In this document: in pieces, positions 53,779 to 62,175 of the stretch
Layout: every line of letters starts with the position of its first letter
How positions within the stretch are numbered: the first letter of the stretch is position 1
Assembly (NCBI GenBank): GCA_018433765.1
Contig: JAHDQO010000013.1
Span: 124,001 to 188,000 of the forward strand
Direction: 5' to 3'
Length of the DNA stretch: 64,000 bases
Origin: Tissierellales bacterium
GTDB taxonomy: Bacteria > Bacillota > Clostridia > Tissierellales > Sedimentibacteraceae
The notes under the pieces: generated by a model
The model's database searches: none
Seen by the model: only the letters and a program-made list of their open reading frames with translations
What the model was told of the DNA's origin: nothing
Program-made: the position numbers and the translations under genes

Positions 53779-54558
53779 GTGGAGAACAAACCAAATTTAA
53801 CTAGACTTCTTAATTTAGCTGTATATGCGGGTAAAATATTACTTGAAAATGGAGCTGAGACTTATAGAGTAGAAGATAGTATAGAGAGAATATGTAATTC
53901 AGCGAATGGAGTTTATGCAGAACCTTTTCCAATACCAACAGGTATATTCGTTTCTTTGAAATATGAAGATGAAGTTTATACATCAATAATTAGAATTAAA
54001 AAAAGAGGTATAAATCTTGATGCTATATCCAAAGTTAATGATTTTTCAAGAAACTTTATGGAAGGTAATTTAAGTATAGATGAAGGATTTAGAATACTTG
54101 AAGAAATAGATAAAAGCAAGAAATATCCTCCAATTATTAGAATGTTTGGAGGAGGTTTAATAGGTGGATTTTTTTCATTTATGTTTGGTGGAGGTAGTTT
54201 AGAGTTTACAGCAAGTTTTGTAATATGTTTTCTTAGTATTTTTGTATATGATTATTTTAATAAATATAATACTCCTATATTCATAAATACAATAGTTTGT
54301 TCAGCTATTATTAGCTTTTTATCTGTAATTTGTACATTTATTAATAATAATGTGTCTGTAAGTTTAGTAATTGTAGGATCTATTATGCCACTGGTTCCCG
54401 GTGTTGCTATAACGAATGCTGTGAGAGATATTATTTCTGGTGATTATGTTGCTGGAACTGCTAGAATATCAGAAGTTCTTATTACTGCATCAGGCATTGC
54501 TTTTGGAGTGTTTATTGTACTACAACTTTGGAGCAATATATTTGGAGGTGTTTTTTAA
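53779..54558 (+). CDS. ThrE-type threonine/serine exporter, large subunit
   Basis: A 259-residue protein: a soluble N-terminal part with GKILLENGAETYRVEDSIERIC near residue 15 and PTGIFVSL near 57, the usual start of the ThrE N-terminal domain, then five membrane segments from about residue 120. It forms an exporter with the small subunit encoded next. GTG 53779 follows AAAGGGTGA. The stop overlaps the next start by one base (TAATG). Confidence 0.88.
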   Translation: MENKPNLTRLLNLAVYAGKILLENGAETYRVEDSIERICNSANGVYAEPFPIPTGIFVSLKYEDEVYTSIIRIKKRGINLDAISKVNDFSRNFMEGNLSIDEGFRILEEIDKSKKYPPIIRMFGGGLIGGFFSFMFGGGSLEFTASFVICFLSIFVYDYFNKYNTPIFINTIVCSAIISFLSVICTFINNNVSVSLVIVGSIMPLVPGVAITNAVRDIISGDYVAGTARISEVLITASGIAFGVFIVLQLWSNIFGGVF

Positions 54559-54992
54559 TGCACCAATTTATATTTGCATTTTTAGGAACGCTTGGGTTTA
54601 CAATATTCTTTAATTCAACAAAGAATATAATGTTGATAACATCTATTGTTGGAGGGTTAGGATGGAGTATAAATCTATTGTTTGCGAACTTGACGAATTC
54701 ATCGGTCATTGGAGTTTTTTTTGGAGCTTTTTTAGTTGGAATTTTAGGCGAAATAGCTGCTAGAATATTAAAGTATCCTGTTACTACTTTTGTAATTCCT
54801 GGTATTATTACTATGGTGCCAGGTGCTGGATGTTATTATACTATACTATATATTACTAAAAGTGAATATAATACAGCTGCTTTTTATGGATTAGAAACAG
54901 TACTCATATCTATTTCTATTGCAACAGGAATTATTTTAAGTGCATATATAGGTAAAATATATAACAGATTAAAACAAAATAGAAATGACTAA
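54558..54992 (+). CDS. ThrE-type exporter, small subunit
   Basis: A 144-residue protein with five hydrophobic segments, corresponding to the C-terminal ThrE half: GFTIFFNSTKNI near residue 11, NSSVIGVFFGAFLVGILGE and PVTTFVIPGIITMVPGAGCYY near 75. I chose ATG 54558 behind GGAGGTG with the one-base overlap; the frame is open from 54528 but that is inside the partner gene. Split ThrE pairs are common in Firmicutes and export small amino acids or related solutes. Confidence 0.88.
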   Translation: MHQFIFAFLGTLGFTIFFNSTKNIMLITSIVGGLGWSINLLFANLTNSSVIGVFFGAFLVGILGEIAARILKYPVTTFVIPGIITMVPGAGCYYTILYITKSEYNTAAFYGLETVLISISIATGIILSAYIGKIYNRLKQNRND

Positions 54993-55005
54993 AAAAGTTA
55001 GCTGA

Positions 55006-55072
55006 GAAGAAATAGGGGACGGTTCCAAAATGCTCATTCAATGAGCATTTTGGAACCGTCCCCTATTTCTTC
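55006..55072. repeat. Perfect 33-bp palindrome made of GGGGACGGTTCC repeats
   Basis: Positions 55006-55038 are the exact reverse complement of 55040-55072, with a single C between. Each arm reads GAAGAAATAGGGGACGGTTC then CAAAATGCTCATT. It would act as a very stable hairpin, perhaps a bidirectional terminator between the ThrE pair and the DUF3842 gene. It is a head-to-head pair of the repeat found singly elsewhere. Confidence 0.9.
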
Positions 55073-55135
55073 CCTATTTCACTATTGACAAAACGATATT
55101 TATGTAGTAATGTCTTTAAGAAGGTGCGTAATAGT

Positions 55136-55552
55136 ATGAAAATAGCGGTAATTGATGGAAAAGGCGGAGGCGTAGGACGGCAGATAGTTGAAAGACTGAA
55201 GTCTTTAAAAAGTGATGATTTAGAAATCATTGTATTGGGAACGAATTCTCAAGCTACAACTAATATGCTAAAGGCTGGAGCTGATGATGGAGCTACTGGA
55301 GAAAATGCTATAGTATGGATGTCAAATAAAGTAGATATTATAATTGGTCCTATAGCAATTATTACAGCCAATGCTATGATGGGAGAAGTAAGTACCAAAA
55401 TTGCAGAAGCAGTAGCAAGCAGTAATGCTTTAAAATTACTACTGCCGATAAATAAATGCAATATAAATATTATTGGAGTAGAGAATAAAAAATTTAATTT
55501 ACTCTTTGATGAAATTAGTGACAAGCTTAAAAAAATATTGAATGAAAAATAA
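55136..55552 (+). CDS. DUF3842 family protein
   Basis: A 138-residue Rossmann-like protein: MKIAVIDGKGGGVGRQIVERL at the start (Gly-rich nucleotide-binding turn), LGTNSQATTNMLKAGADDGAT near residue 40, DIIIGPIAIITANAMMGE near 73 and LLLPINKCNINIIGV near 105. This matches the DUF3842 family, common in anaerobic clostridia; no role is known. I chose ATG 55136 behind AAGAAGGTG; the frame from 55085 has no site. A terminator follows. Confidence 0.85.
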   Translation: MKIAVIDGKGGGVGRQIVERLKSLKSDDLEIIVLGTNSQATTNMLKAGADDGATGENAIVWMSNKVDIIIGPIAIITANAMMGEVSTKIAEAVASSNALKLLLPINKCNINIIGVENKKFNLLFDEISDKLKKILNEK

Positions 55553-55597
55553 ACCATGAAGGTTTCCAAGTATGAAACTTTTATGGTTTTTTTATTT
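55551..55597 (+). terminator. Terminator after the DUF3842 gene
   Basis: AAACCATGAAGGTTTC pairs with GAAACTTTTATGGTTT (16 pairs, two of them G-T) across a 7-base loop, followed by TTTTATT. Confidence 0.85.
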
Positions 55598-55638
55598 GAG
55601 AAGAAATTAATTATAAAAAAGAAGGGATGATAATTATT

Positions 55639-56172
55639 ATGCAGAACATCAAAAGTAGAGAGCTAGTTATTGGAGGTTTATTTATTGCTTTAGGCATTTT
55701 AGTTCCAATTATATTTCATAGTTTCGGAATTTTAGGACAAGTATTTTTGCCTATGCATGTTCCTGTGTTAATAGGTGGCTTTTTTCTATCACCTTATTTA
55801 GCTTTAATAGTAGGTATAGTTACACCACTCATCAGCAGTGTACTTACAGGAATGCCAGCGATATATCCAATGGCTGTAATTATGATGTTTGAACTAGGTA
55901 CATATGGGTTAGTTGTTTCACTAGCAGTAAGAAAAATAAAACTTTCAGTAATTCCTTCTCTTATTTTAGCAATGCTAGCTGGAAGAGTATCAGCAGGTAT
56001 CGCAGTATTTATTTTGGCTAATTTGTTTGGATTAAAAATGAATTCTGTTATTTTTATTAAGGGCGTTGTATTAACAGGGCTTCCTGGCATAGCTATTCAG
56101 TTATTATTCATACCTGCACTTATATATTCATTAAATGCTTATACGAAGAAAAATTTGATAAAAGAGAGATAA
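55639..56172 (+). CDS. ECF transporter S component
   Basis: A 177-residue membrane protein with five or six hydrophobic segments. It begins SRELVIGGLFIALGILVPIIFH and contains PMHVPVLIGGFFLSPYLALIVG near residue 40 and LTGMPAIYPMAVIMMFELGTYG near 75, the usual substrate-binding core of ECF S components. No ATPase or T component is next to it, so it likely shares a general EcfAAT module encoded elsewhere. Vitamin substrate not predictable. ATG 55639 follows GAAGGGATG; ATG 55627 is too close to that site. Confidence 0.82.
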   Translation: MQNIKSRELVIGGLFIALGILVPIIFHSFGILGQVFLPMHVPVLIGGFFLSPYLALIVGIVTPLISSVLTGMPAIYPMAVIMMFELGTYGLVVSLAVRKIKLSVIPSLILAMLAGRVSAGIAVFILANLFGLKMNSVIFIKGVVLTGLPGIAIQLLFIPALIYSLNAYTKKNLIKER

Positions 56173-56193
56173 AGTTTATCTCTCTTTTATCAA
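56155..56193. terminator. Shared bidirectional terminator, perfect 19-bp palindrome
   Basis: TTGATAAAAGAGAGATAAA at 56155-56173 is the exact reverse complement of 56175-56193 with one base between. It overlaps the stop codons of both convergent genes (ECF S component at 56172 and M56 peptidase at 56190). Confidence 0.8.
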
Positions 56194-57701
56194 AATTCTG
56201 TAATACTTATTATAGAATTACCTTCTGTTTCAATCCAGAATGGAACTTTTGGTACTTCGTTTAAACAATTGCTTAAGTACTTAAACAATCCATCTTTGTT
56301 AGTAGTACTAAATTGTCTATCATTATCACCCCAATAATTGATTATATCATATACTGTTTTATCATCTAGATTACTTTCTAGGTAGCAAGGATAGGTGTTT
56401 AAGTGATTTATGAATTCATCTTTATTAGTTGTGCTGTAATTGTTATCTTTACCTTCACTAATAAAATCATTTCTCCAATCTACAAAATTATATACTGTTT
56501 TTTCGTTTAATTTAAATGGTATCGTATCTGAACTTTCGTTGTAAATATAACGCCCACAAAACATATCACTTTGTTTGTTTAATTCTAACTCTTTAATTCT
56601 ATCTTTGTTCTCATAGGTTATCAATTCAACTTCATCTAAATAAAGTATGTCATTGTCGAAGTTTATGTAACCTATATGTAGATCCTTATTGTTATATTTG
56701 TTTGAATCATTACATGCAACCAAGACGTGTGTTAATAGTACAATTATTAACATGAAAATTAGTATTACTTTTCCACTTCTTTGTTTTTTATGCTCTATAA
56801 GTTTTCTAATTCTTTCTTTCATAATTTTTTTACCTCCATTAAAATTTGTAGATATCTCTACACTATTATTTTTATTTAACTTCATAGATGAAATAATTGT
56901 TTGTATGTAAATTTTTTTGTAATCTATACTTTTATTTTCTGTGACATCAGCATCACAACATAATTCAATATCATTAGATACTATTTTAGACATTAAGTGT
57001 ACAAAAGGATTGAACCAGTGTATTGATTTTGCAATTAGTATGAACATTTTAAACTCTAAATCAAATCTTTTAAAATGAGTGAGTTCATGTAATAAAATGT
57101 TCTTTAATTCTATTTTAGTAAATCTATTTTTAGGAAGTAAGATGGTTGGTTTAAATAATCCTATAAGCATTGGAGAATTAATATTTGCACATATTTTTAG
57201 TTGTACATTTGATTTGATTTTCAATTCGTTTTTTATATTATTAAATAGTATATTTATATTATGGTCTTTAACCTTATAACTCCATCTATTAATACTTTTT
57301 TTATACACAAAATAAGAAACGATATTCCATAATAAAAATATAGTTCCACCAACAGCCCATATTAGCATAATAAACTGTATTGTTGTTAATGAATTGTTAT
57401 GCTTCTTTGTAACAGACTGCTGATGTATTATTGATTTTGATATTTCATCTGTTTTAATATTGCCTTTATTAAGAATTACTTTTCTATCACTTTTGATATT
57501 TTGTGAATTAATTTTTATCGGTGCATCATGTGTTGAGATATCAATTGGTAGGATAAGCATTATACAAAGTATTACCCACAGCCAATAACGCCACCTATTT
57601 GAATATCTTTTCTTTGTAAATGGTGTAATTATAACAACAAGTAAAATAATAATGGACGAAATAATAGATGTTTTGATTGTATTTAAAAATAGTTGTTCCA
57701 T
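56190..57701 (-). CDS. M56 family (BlaR1/MecR1-like) membrane metallopeptidase
   Basis: A 503-residue sensor-protease. Four membrane segments; zinc motif HELTH at residues 206-210 with the third ligand Glu247 in N-D-I-E-L-C-C-D. A further hydrophobic segment near 310-330 leads to an external C-terminal domain of about 170 residues. That domain shows no penicillin-binding S-x-x-K serine motif, so the signal is probably not a beta-lactam. It overlaps the BlaI-type gene by one base, the classical two-gene unit in which the peptidase leads to cleavage or release of the repressor. Confidence 0.88.
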   Translation of the reverse strand: MEQLFLNTIKTSIISSIIILLVVIITPFTKKRYSNRWRYWLWVILCIMLILPIDISTHDAPIKINSQNIKSDRKVILNKGNIKTDEISKSIIHQQSVTKKHNNSLTTIQFIMLIWAVGGTIFLLWNIVSYFVYKKSINRWSYKVKDHNINILFNNIKNELKIKSNVQLKICANINSPMLIGLFKPTILLPKNRFTKIELKNILLHELTHFKRFDLEFKMFILIAKSIHWFNPFVHLMSKIVSNDIELCCDADVTENKSIDYKKIYIQTIISSMKLNKNNSVEISTNFNGGKKIMKERIRKLIEHKKQRSGKVILIFMLIIVLLTHVLVACNDSNKYNNKDLHIGYINFDNDILYLDEVELITYENKDRIKELELNKQSDMFCGRYIYNESSDTIPFKLNEKTVYNFVDWRNDFISEGKDNNYSTTNKDEFINHLNTYPCYLESNLDDKTVYDIINYWGDNDRQFSTTNKDGLFKYLSNCLNEVPKVPFWIETEGNSIISITEF

Positions 57702-58075
57702 TATTCTTTATCTCTTGTTTTTAAATTAATTAAATTTTCTAATTCTTTTATATCTTCTTCTGTTAAACCATCATCTTCGTACAGTGATGCAACAAGACTG
57801 CTAAAAGAACTTTTATGTAGCTTTTTAAAAAAGTTTTTACTTTCCCACGCTTTATAATCTTTTTCTGCTACAAGATACCAATATTTTTTTGGCCTAATTT
57901 TAGTAACTGATTCAATAAAATTTCTTTTTATAAGTCTAGACAATAACTTGTTTAAAGTAGCAATATGCCAATGCTTTTCATTAAGATTTTCTAATATTTC
58001 ATTTGCTGTAAGTGGTTGTTTTGCATTCCATATAACAAGCATAATACTTAGTTCAGCATCAGGTAATTTGTTCAT
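57701..58075 (-). CDS. BlaI/MecI/CopY family repressor
   Basis: A 124-residue winged-helix repressor: ELSIMLVIWNAKQPLTANEILENL at residues 8-31, WHIATLNKLLSRLIKRNFI recognition region near 32-54, then a helical dimer domain with ESKNFFKKLHKSSFSSLVASLYE. It begins at ATG 58075 behind TTGGAGG. Upstream lie two copies of a A-A-G-A-C-A-x-x-T-G-T-A-A site over the promoter, so it is self-regulated and may also control the divergent transglutaminase-like gene. Confidence 0.9.
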   Translation of the reverse strand: MNKLPDAELSIMLVIWNAKQPLTANEILENLNEKHWHIATLNKLLSRLIKRNFIESVTKIRPKKYWYLVAEKDYKAWESKNFFKKLHKSSFSSLVASLYEDDGLTEEDIKELENLINLKTRDKE

Positions 58076-58090
58076 AATAAAACCTCCAAT

Positions 58091-58143
58091 AAGACAATTG
58101 TAAAACTCATACCAATATTACACTTGTCTTATTTAAATGTCAA
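58091..58143 (-). promoter_or_regulatory. BlaI-type operators over the blaI/M56 promoter
   Basis: On the minus strand: TTGACA (58143-58138), a 17-base spacer and TAATAT (58120-58115). AAGACAAGTGTAA (58130-58118) overlaps the spacer and -10. A second, inverted site (TTACAATTGTCTT, 58103-58091) lies between -10 and the start. These two dyad halves match the TACA..TGTA style of BlaI-family operators. Confidence 0.7.
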
Positions 58144-58235
58144 GTATTTTTTTAAGATTTTATATTAGTGAATTGAAAATTAGCAAATATATGTTAATAT
58201 TAATAATAAGTCTATTAGGAGGTGTAAGATTACAA

Positions 58236-59594
58236 ATGAATAAATTAGAATTTTTAACTATGGATTTACCAGAAGATATCAAAAGATGTGTTGAATTTGG
58301 AAATTTTAGTAAATCTAATAAGCTAATTGATATTTACTTGGACAGAAATATTTCACCTATGCTTAAAGAAAGATTAATATTTGAAAGACACAGAATTAAT
58401 ATACTTAAAGCACAATATGTTTATACATTTAATGAAGCATTAAGAATGGCTCAAGAGAAAATAAAAGTTTTTACTAAAGAAGAATTAGAAGATATGAAGA
58501 ATCAAAGATATGCAGATTGGATATATATTGATGGCAAGATTATGTTTAATAAGAGTTTCTTAAACAATATATTAAAAGTGCATCCTAATTTAGAAGATAG
58601 ATTAACAAAACCCGATGAAGAAAATGATAAAAGAAGTATGCTTTTAGATAAGACTATAAATGAAATGATAGAAAAAGGAGAAAAAAAGTATTTTATTCAT
58701 GTTAAAACTGGAATTACGTTAAAAGAGGAGGGAACAAGACTTGGCGAAGTATTGAAAGTCCATTTACCTATACCTCAAGATGCTCGTCAAATAAGTAATA
58801 TAGAAATAATAAACACTTCACATAAACCAAAGTACATAGCACCTGAAAACTATCCTCAAAGAACTATATATTTTGAAGAGAAGGTAAAAGGTAATGATAC
58901 TTTTAGTGTTGAATATTCATATGAAAATCACGTTAAATATGTGGATTTAGATTATGATAAAGTATCAGAACTACAGCCTAATTTTTATACTAAAGAATGG
59001 CTTCCTCATATAGCTTTTACACCATTCTTAGTGAATCTAGCAAAAGAAATAGTTAGAAGTGAACAGAATCCATTAAAAAAAGCTAGATGTATATATGATT
59101 ACATTACAACAAATGTACAATATTCTTTTGTAAGACCTTATGTTGCAATATTAAATATTCCTGAATACGCTGCATACAACTTAAAAGGTGACTGTGGTGT
59201 ACAAGCACTTTTATTTATTACATTGTGCAGGATTGTTAATGTTCCAGCAGTTTGGCAGTCAGGCCTTTATGTAAATCCAGTTTCAATTGGATGCCATGAC
59301 TGGGCACAATTTTATGTAGAACCTTATGGGTGGCTTTTTGCTGATCTATCTTTTGGAGGAAGTGCATACAGAAAAAACAACATTAAAAGATGGAATTTTT
59401 ATTTTGGCAATCTTGATCCATTTAGAATGGTTGCTAATTCAGCTTTTCACTATCCATTTTTGCCTAAAAAGTATTTTCTCCGCTCTGATCCTTATGACAA
59501 TCAATCAGGTGAAGTAGAATACCTTGATGAACCTTTGTACAGTGATGTTGGGTTTGAATCTAACAAACAAATTATTAATATACATGAAATTTAA
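58236..59594 (+). CDS. Transglutaminase-like domain protein
   Basis: A 452-residue protein. The first 230 residues are helical then beta-rich and unassigned. The transglutaminase core begins near 290 (KARCIYDYITTNVQYSF), with the catalytic Cys in LKGDCGVQALLFITLCR, His in GCHDWAQFYV and Asp in WLFADLSFGGS. No signal peptide or membrane segment is clear from ATG 58236, so it may act in the cytoplasm as a peptidase or amidase. ATG 58236 follows AGGAGGTG at a longish spacing; the frame from 58137 would begin inside the BlaI operator region. Confidence 0.85.
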   Translation: MNKLEFLTMDLPEDIKRCVEFGNFSKSNKLIDIYLDRNISPMLKERLIFERHRINILKAQYVYTFNEALRMAQEKIKVFTKEELEDMKNQRYADWIYIDGKIMFNKSFLNNILKVHPNLEDRLTKPDEENDKRSMLLDKTINEMIEKGEKKYFIHVKTGITLKEEGTRLGEVLKVHLPIPQDARQISNIEIINTSHKPKYIAPENYPQRTIYFEEKVKGNDTFSVEYSYENHVKYVDLDYDKVSELQPNFYTKEWLPHIAFTPFLVNLAKEIVRSEQNPLKKARCIYDYITTNVQYSFVRPYVAILNIPEYAAYNLKGDCGVQALLFITLCRIVNVPAVWQSGLYVNPVSIGCHDWAQFYVEPYGWLFADLSFGGSAYRKNNIKRWNFYFGNLDPFRMVANSAFHYPFLPKKYFLRSDPYDNQSGEVEYLDEPLYSDVGFESNKQIINIHEI

Positions 59595-59639
59595 ATAAGA
59601 AGTTAATAAAAAGTAAAAGATAAAGATAAGGTAAAGAAA

Positions 59640-59670
59640 TTGAACTATTCGGCAAAGCCGAATAGTTCAA
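59640..59670. other. Perfect 14-bp hairpin in a gene-free gap
   Basis: TTGAACTATTCGGC (59640-59653), loop AAA, then the exact complement to 59670. No T run, so it may be a weak terminator or a small repeat of its own. The 607-base gap 59595-60201 is otherwise AT-rich with no gene or known RNA that I can see. Confidence 0.6.
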
Positions 59671-60201
59671 GATAAAGGACATAGATATAAAAATTTAATT
59701 CACATAAAGTTTTAGTTGCAAAATAAATAAAACTATGATAATATATAAAAGTTAGTTAAATAAAGCTGATTAGTGTATAGATATTTTATTTTTACAATAA
59801 TATTAATGATAGTTTAAAAATAACTGGAAGATGATTTTCATTTTGTTTCTAAGATATACAAAAATATAGATGCCTTTCTTAGTAAATTTAGATTTTTAAA
59901 AATGTCTAGTAATGAAAGTAAACTTATTCTATTCTTGAATTTTCAATATGAGTTATTAAATAAGATAAATAATCAACATTATTATAATCACAAATTTTGT
60001 ACAGAATGTACGCTATTTAATTTATTAATAGTAGTTACATAGTTTTGCAATGGTTTAATTTTTATAAATGATTTCACTGATTATTAGCTTGCATACTACA
60101 TGTTAGCTTTTTTGTTATGCCATAATGCAAGGAAGGAACAATATATACTAACAAATGTATTTAAATAGATTGAATATAAATAAAAAAAAGGAGGTGTCTT
60201 A

Positions 60202-60741
60202 ATGACACAACATATAATATTAGCGATTGCGAGCTTGTTTTTAGTGACAGTATTTGCAAATATTTTAGCAACACTAAAGAGTATACTGCTTGCAAAGAAA
60301 ATTATGAATCCTGTGTATCTTTTAGTTTTTGTTGATGCTGTTATTTTTGCAACAGTTATCAGTAAAGTGGCTAGTTCGGAAGGTCTTCAATTTGTAATAG
60401 CCTATGCTTTAGGAAGAACATTAGGAGTATTTATTGGCGGAAAGATTGAAGAAAGACTAGCTTTAGGTATTTTAGAAGTAGATATATTCTTTAATAATAA
60501 AAATAAAATGATTGAAGTAGCAGAAAAACTGAGAGAAGTAGGCTATACAGTTAATAATTTTTTAGCTAGAGGAAATAACGGCAATAGAAGATATAAGGTA
60601 GAAGTTGTTATAAGAAGAAAAGAATTTAAAATACTTCATAATATTATGGATGAATGCGGTGTAGTTAATCCAACTTTAAAGATTAAAAATCTTAATAAAG
60701 TAGAAGGAAAAATTACTACCGCAAGTACAAAAGCACTTTAA
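60202..60741 (+). CDS. UPF0316/DUF2179 membrane protein (DUF5698 + DUF2179)
   Basis: A 179-residue protein with three N-terminal membrane segments (about residues 5-28, 38-60, 65-85) containing FANILATLKSILLAKK and ALGRTLGVFIGGKIEERLALG, then a soluble DUF2179 domain (KLREVGYTVNNFLARG, YKVEVVIRRKEF). This is the UPF0316 family of Firmicutes; no reaction is known. ATG 60202 follows AAAGGAGGTG. A terminator follows. Confidence 0.85.
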   Translation: MTQHIILAIASLFLVTVFANILATLKSILLAKKIMNPVYLLVFVDAVIFATVISKVASSEGLQFVIAYALGRTLGVFIGGKIEERLALGILEVDIFFNNKNKMIEVAEKLREVGYTVNNFLARGNNGNRRYKVEVVIRRKEFKILHNIMDECGVVNPTLKIKNLNKVEGKITTASTKAL

Positions 60742-60744
60742 AAA

Positions 60745-60785
60745 AAATCGAGATAAAGAATTATTTTATCTCGATTTGGCTTTTA
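60745..60785 (+). terminator. Terminator after the UPF0316 gene
   Basis: AAATCGAGATAAA (60745-60757) pairs with TTTATCTCGATTT (60765-60777), followed by GGCTTTT. The preceding A run could make it act on both strands. Confidence 0.8.
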
Positions 60786-60792
60786 CCAAATA

Positions 60793-60812
60793 GGGGACGG
60801 TACTTTTTTGAT
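60793..60812 (+). repeat. GGGGACGGTAC repeat
   Basis: GGGGACGGTACTTTTTTGAT, the TAC variant, shared with 62130. Confidence 0.8.
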
Positions 60813-60866
60813 TCATTTTGAACAATAAATGTATTAAATAAGTCTAAATTATGGAGGAGGTATTTT

Positions 60867-62078
60867 ATGAAGAAAATAATGATTATTATTTTAACAGCTG
60901 TGTTTATAGTTAATTTAGCTGGATGCAGTCAAGAGGTAGATAACAGAAAATTTGATAAAGATAGTATTGACTCTAATGTTACCGGTAAAAATGCTGAATT
61001 TGCATTTGATATTTTTAAAGAACTAAATAAAGAAGATGCCAATAATAATATATTTATTTCACCTTTAAGCATATCTACAGCTCTTACTATGACTTATAAT
61101 GGTGCAGACGGAAAAACAAAGGAAGATATGACAGAAGCTTTGAAATATGCAGGCATAGATATAACAGAAATAAATGAAACTTACAAAAATCTACTACCAT
61201 ATTTATCACAAATAGATAAAAATATAGATTTAGATATTAGTAATTCTATATGGTATAGATTGGGAGAGCCAATAGAGGAAGAATTCATCAATGATAATAA
61301 AGAAATATTTAATGCGGAAGTTAATGAATTAGATTTTTCACAAGAATCAGCTGCTGATACTATTAATGAATGGATAGAAAGATCAACAAAAGGGAAAATT
61401 GAAAAAATGATAAATCCTCCGATATCTCCAGATGTCGTTATGTATTTAATCAATGCAGTATATTTTAAAGGGGATTGGACACATAAATTCAATAAAAAAG
61501 ATACATACTCCACTGCTTTTAAAAACATTGATAATGAAGATGAAGATATACAAATGATGAACAGAGTGAGTACGGTTGATTATGGTGAAGGAGAAGATTA
61601 CAAAGCTGTAAGGCTTCCGTATGGGGATAAAAAAATAAATATGTATTTTATATTACCAGAAGGTGATGAGGAAATAAATAATTTCATACAAGACCTTGAT
61701 AATAGTAAATTTAATGAAATAAGAAAAAGCATTACAGAGAAAGATAATGTTGAATTAAATATTCCCAAATATAAATTAGAATATGGAATAAAAAATTTAA
61801 ACAATGTTCTTGCAAAAATGGGAATGGGTAGTGCTTTTGAATACAATGCAGATTTTTCTAAAATTAGAGAAGGTATATTTATAAGTAAAGTACTGCATAA
61901 AGCAGTAGTAGAAGTAAATGAAGAGGGAAGCGAAGCGGCAGGAGCAACAGTAGTAGAAATAAATGAATCAGCTGTATTAGATCCATTATCATTTACAGCA
62001 GATAGACCTTTCGTATTTCTTATTATGGATGAAGAAACAGGTACTATATTATTTATGGGTAAGTATTGTAGAAAGTAA
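60867..62078 (+). CDS. Serpin family protease inhibitor, lipoprotein
   Basis: A 403-residue full-length serpin with a lipoprotein signal: hydrophobic N-terminus ending L-A-G-C (Cys20), so it is tethered outside the membrane. Serpin core motifs: NIFISPLSISTALTMTYNGA near residue 60, NAVYFKGDWTHKF near 197 and the C-terminal DRPFVFLIMDEETGTILFMG. The hinge EEGSEAAGATVVEI has the small residues needed for loop insertion, so it should be inhibitory; the scissile bond is near Ser368-Ala369 by length alignment. It traps serine or cysteine proteases, perhaps from competitors or a host. Alone, with GGAGGAGG site. Confidence 0.92.
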   Translation: MKKIMIIILTAVFIVNLAGCSQEVDNRKFDKDSIDSNVTGKNAEFAFDIFKELNKEDANNNIFISPLSISTALTMTYNGADGKTKEDMTEALKYAGIDITEINETYKNLLPYLSQIDKNIDLDISNSIWYRLGEPIEEEFINDNKEIFNAEVNELDFSQESAADTINEWIERSTKGKIEKMINPPISPDVVMYLINAVYFKGDWTHKFNKKDTYSTAFKNIDNEDEDIQMMNRVSTVDYGEGEDYKAVRLPYGDKKINMYFILPEGDEEINNFIQDLDNSKFNEIRKSITEKDNVELNIPKYKLEYGIKNLNNVLAKMGMGSAFEYNADFSKIREGIFISKVLHKAVVEVNEEGSEAAGATVVEINESAVLDPLSFTADRPFVFLIMDEETGTILFMGKYCRK

Positions 62079-62095
62079 TTTAACATAATATAACC

Positions 62096-62121
62096 AGAGA
62101 ATTGATAATTATCAATTCTCT
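62096..62121. terminator. Perfect 26-base palindrome after the serpin gene
   Basis: AGAGAATTGATAA followed by its exact complement. It lies between the convergent serpin and ABC-permease genes and probably ends both transcripts, though T runs are poor. Confidence 0.6.
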
Positions 62122-62129
62122 AATAAACT

Positions 62130-62150
62130 GGGGACGGTACTTTTTTGATC
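62130..62150 (+). repeat. GGGGACGGTAC repeat
   Basis: GGGGACGGTACTTTTTTGAT, identical over 20 bases to the copy at 60793; the two flank the serpin gene in the same orientation. Confidence 0.85.
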
Positions 62151-62175
62151 ATTTATTATGAATGCTGACATTTTA

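Noticed and set aside
59595-60201. Hidden small gene in the gap before the UPF0316 gene
   Set aside because: No frame with a ribosome site and plausible sequence found; only a hairpin at 59640.
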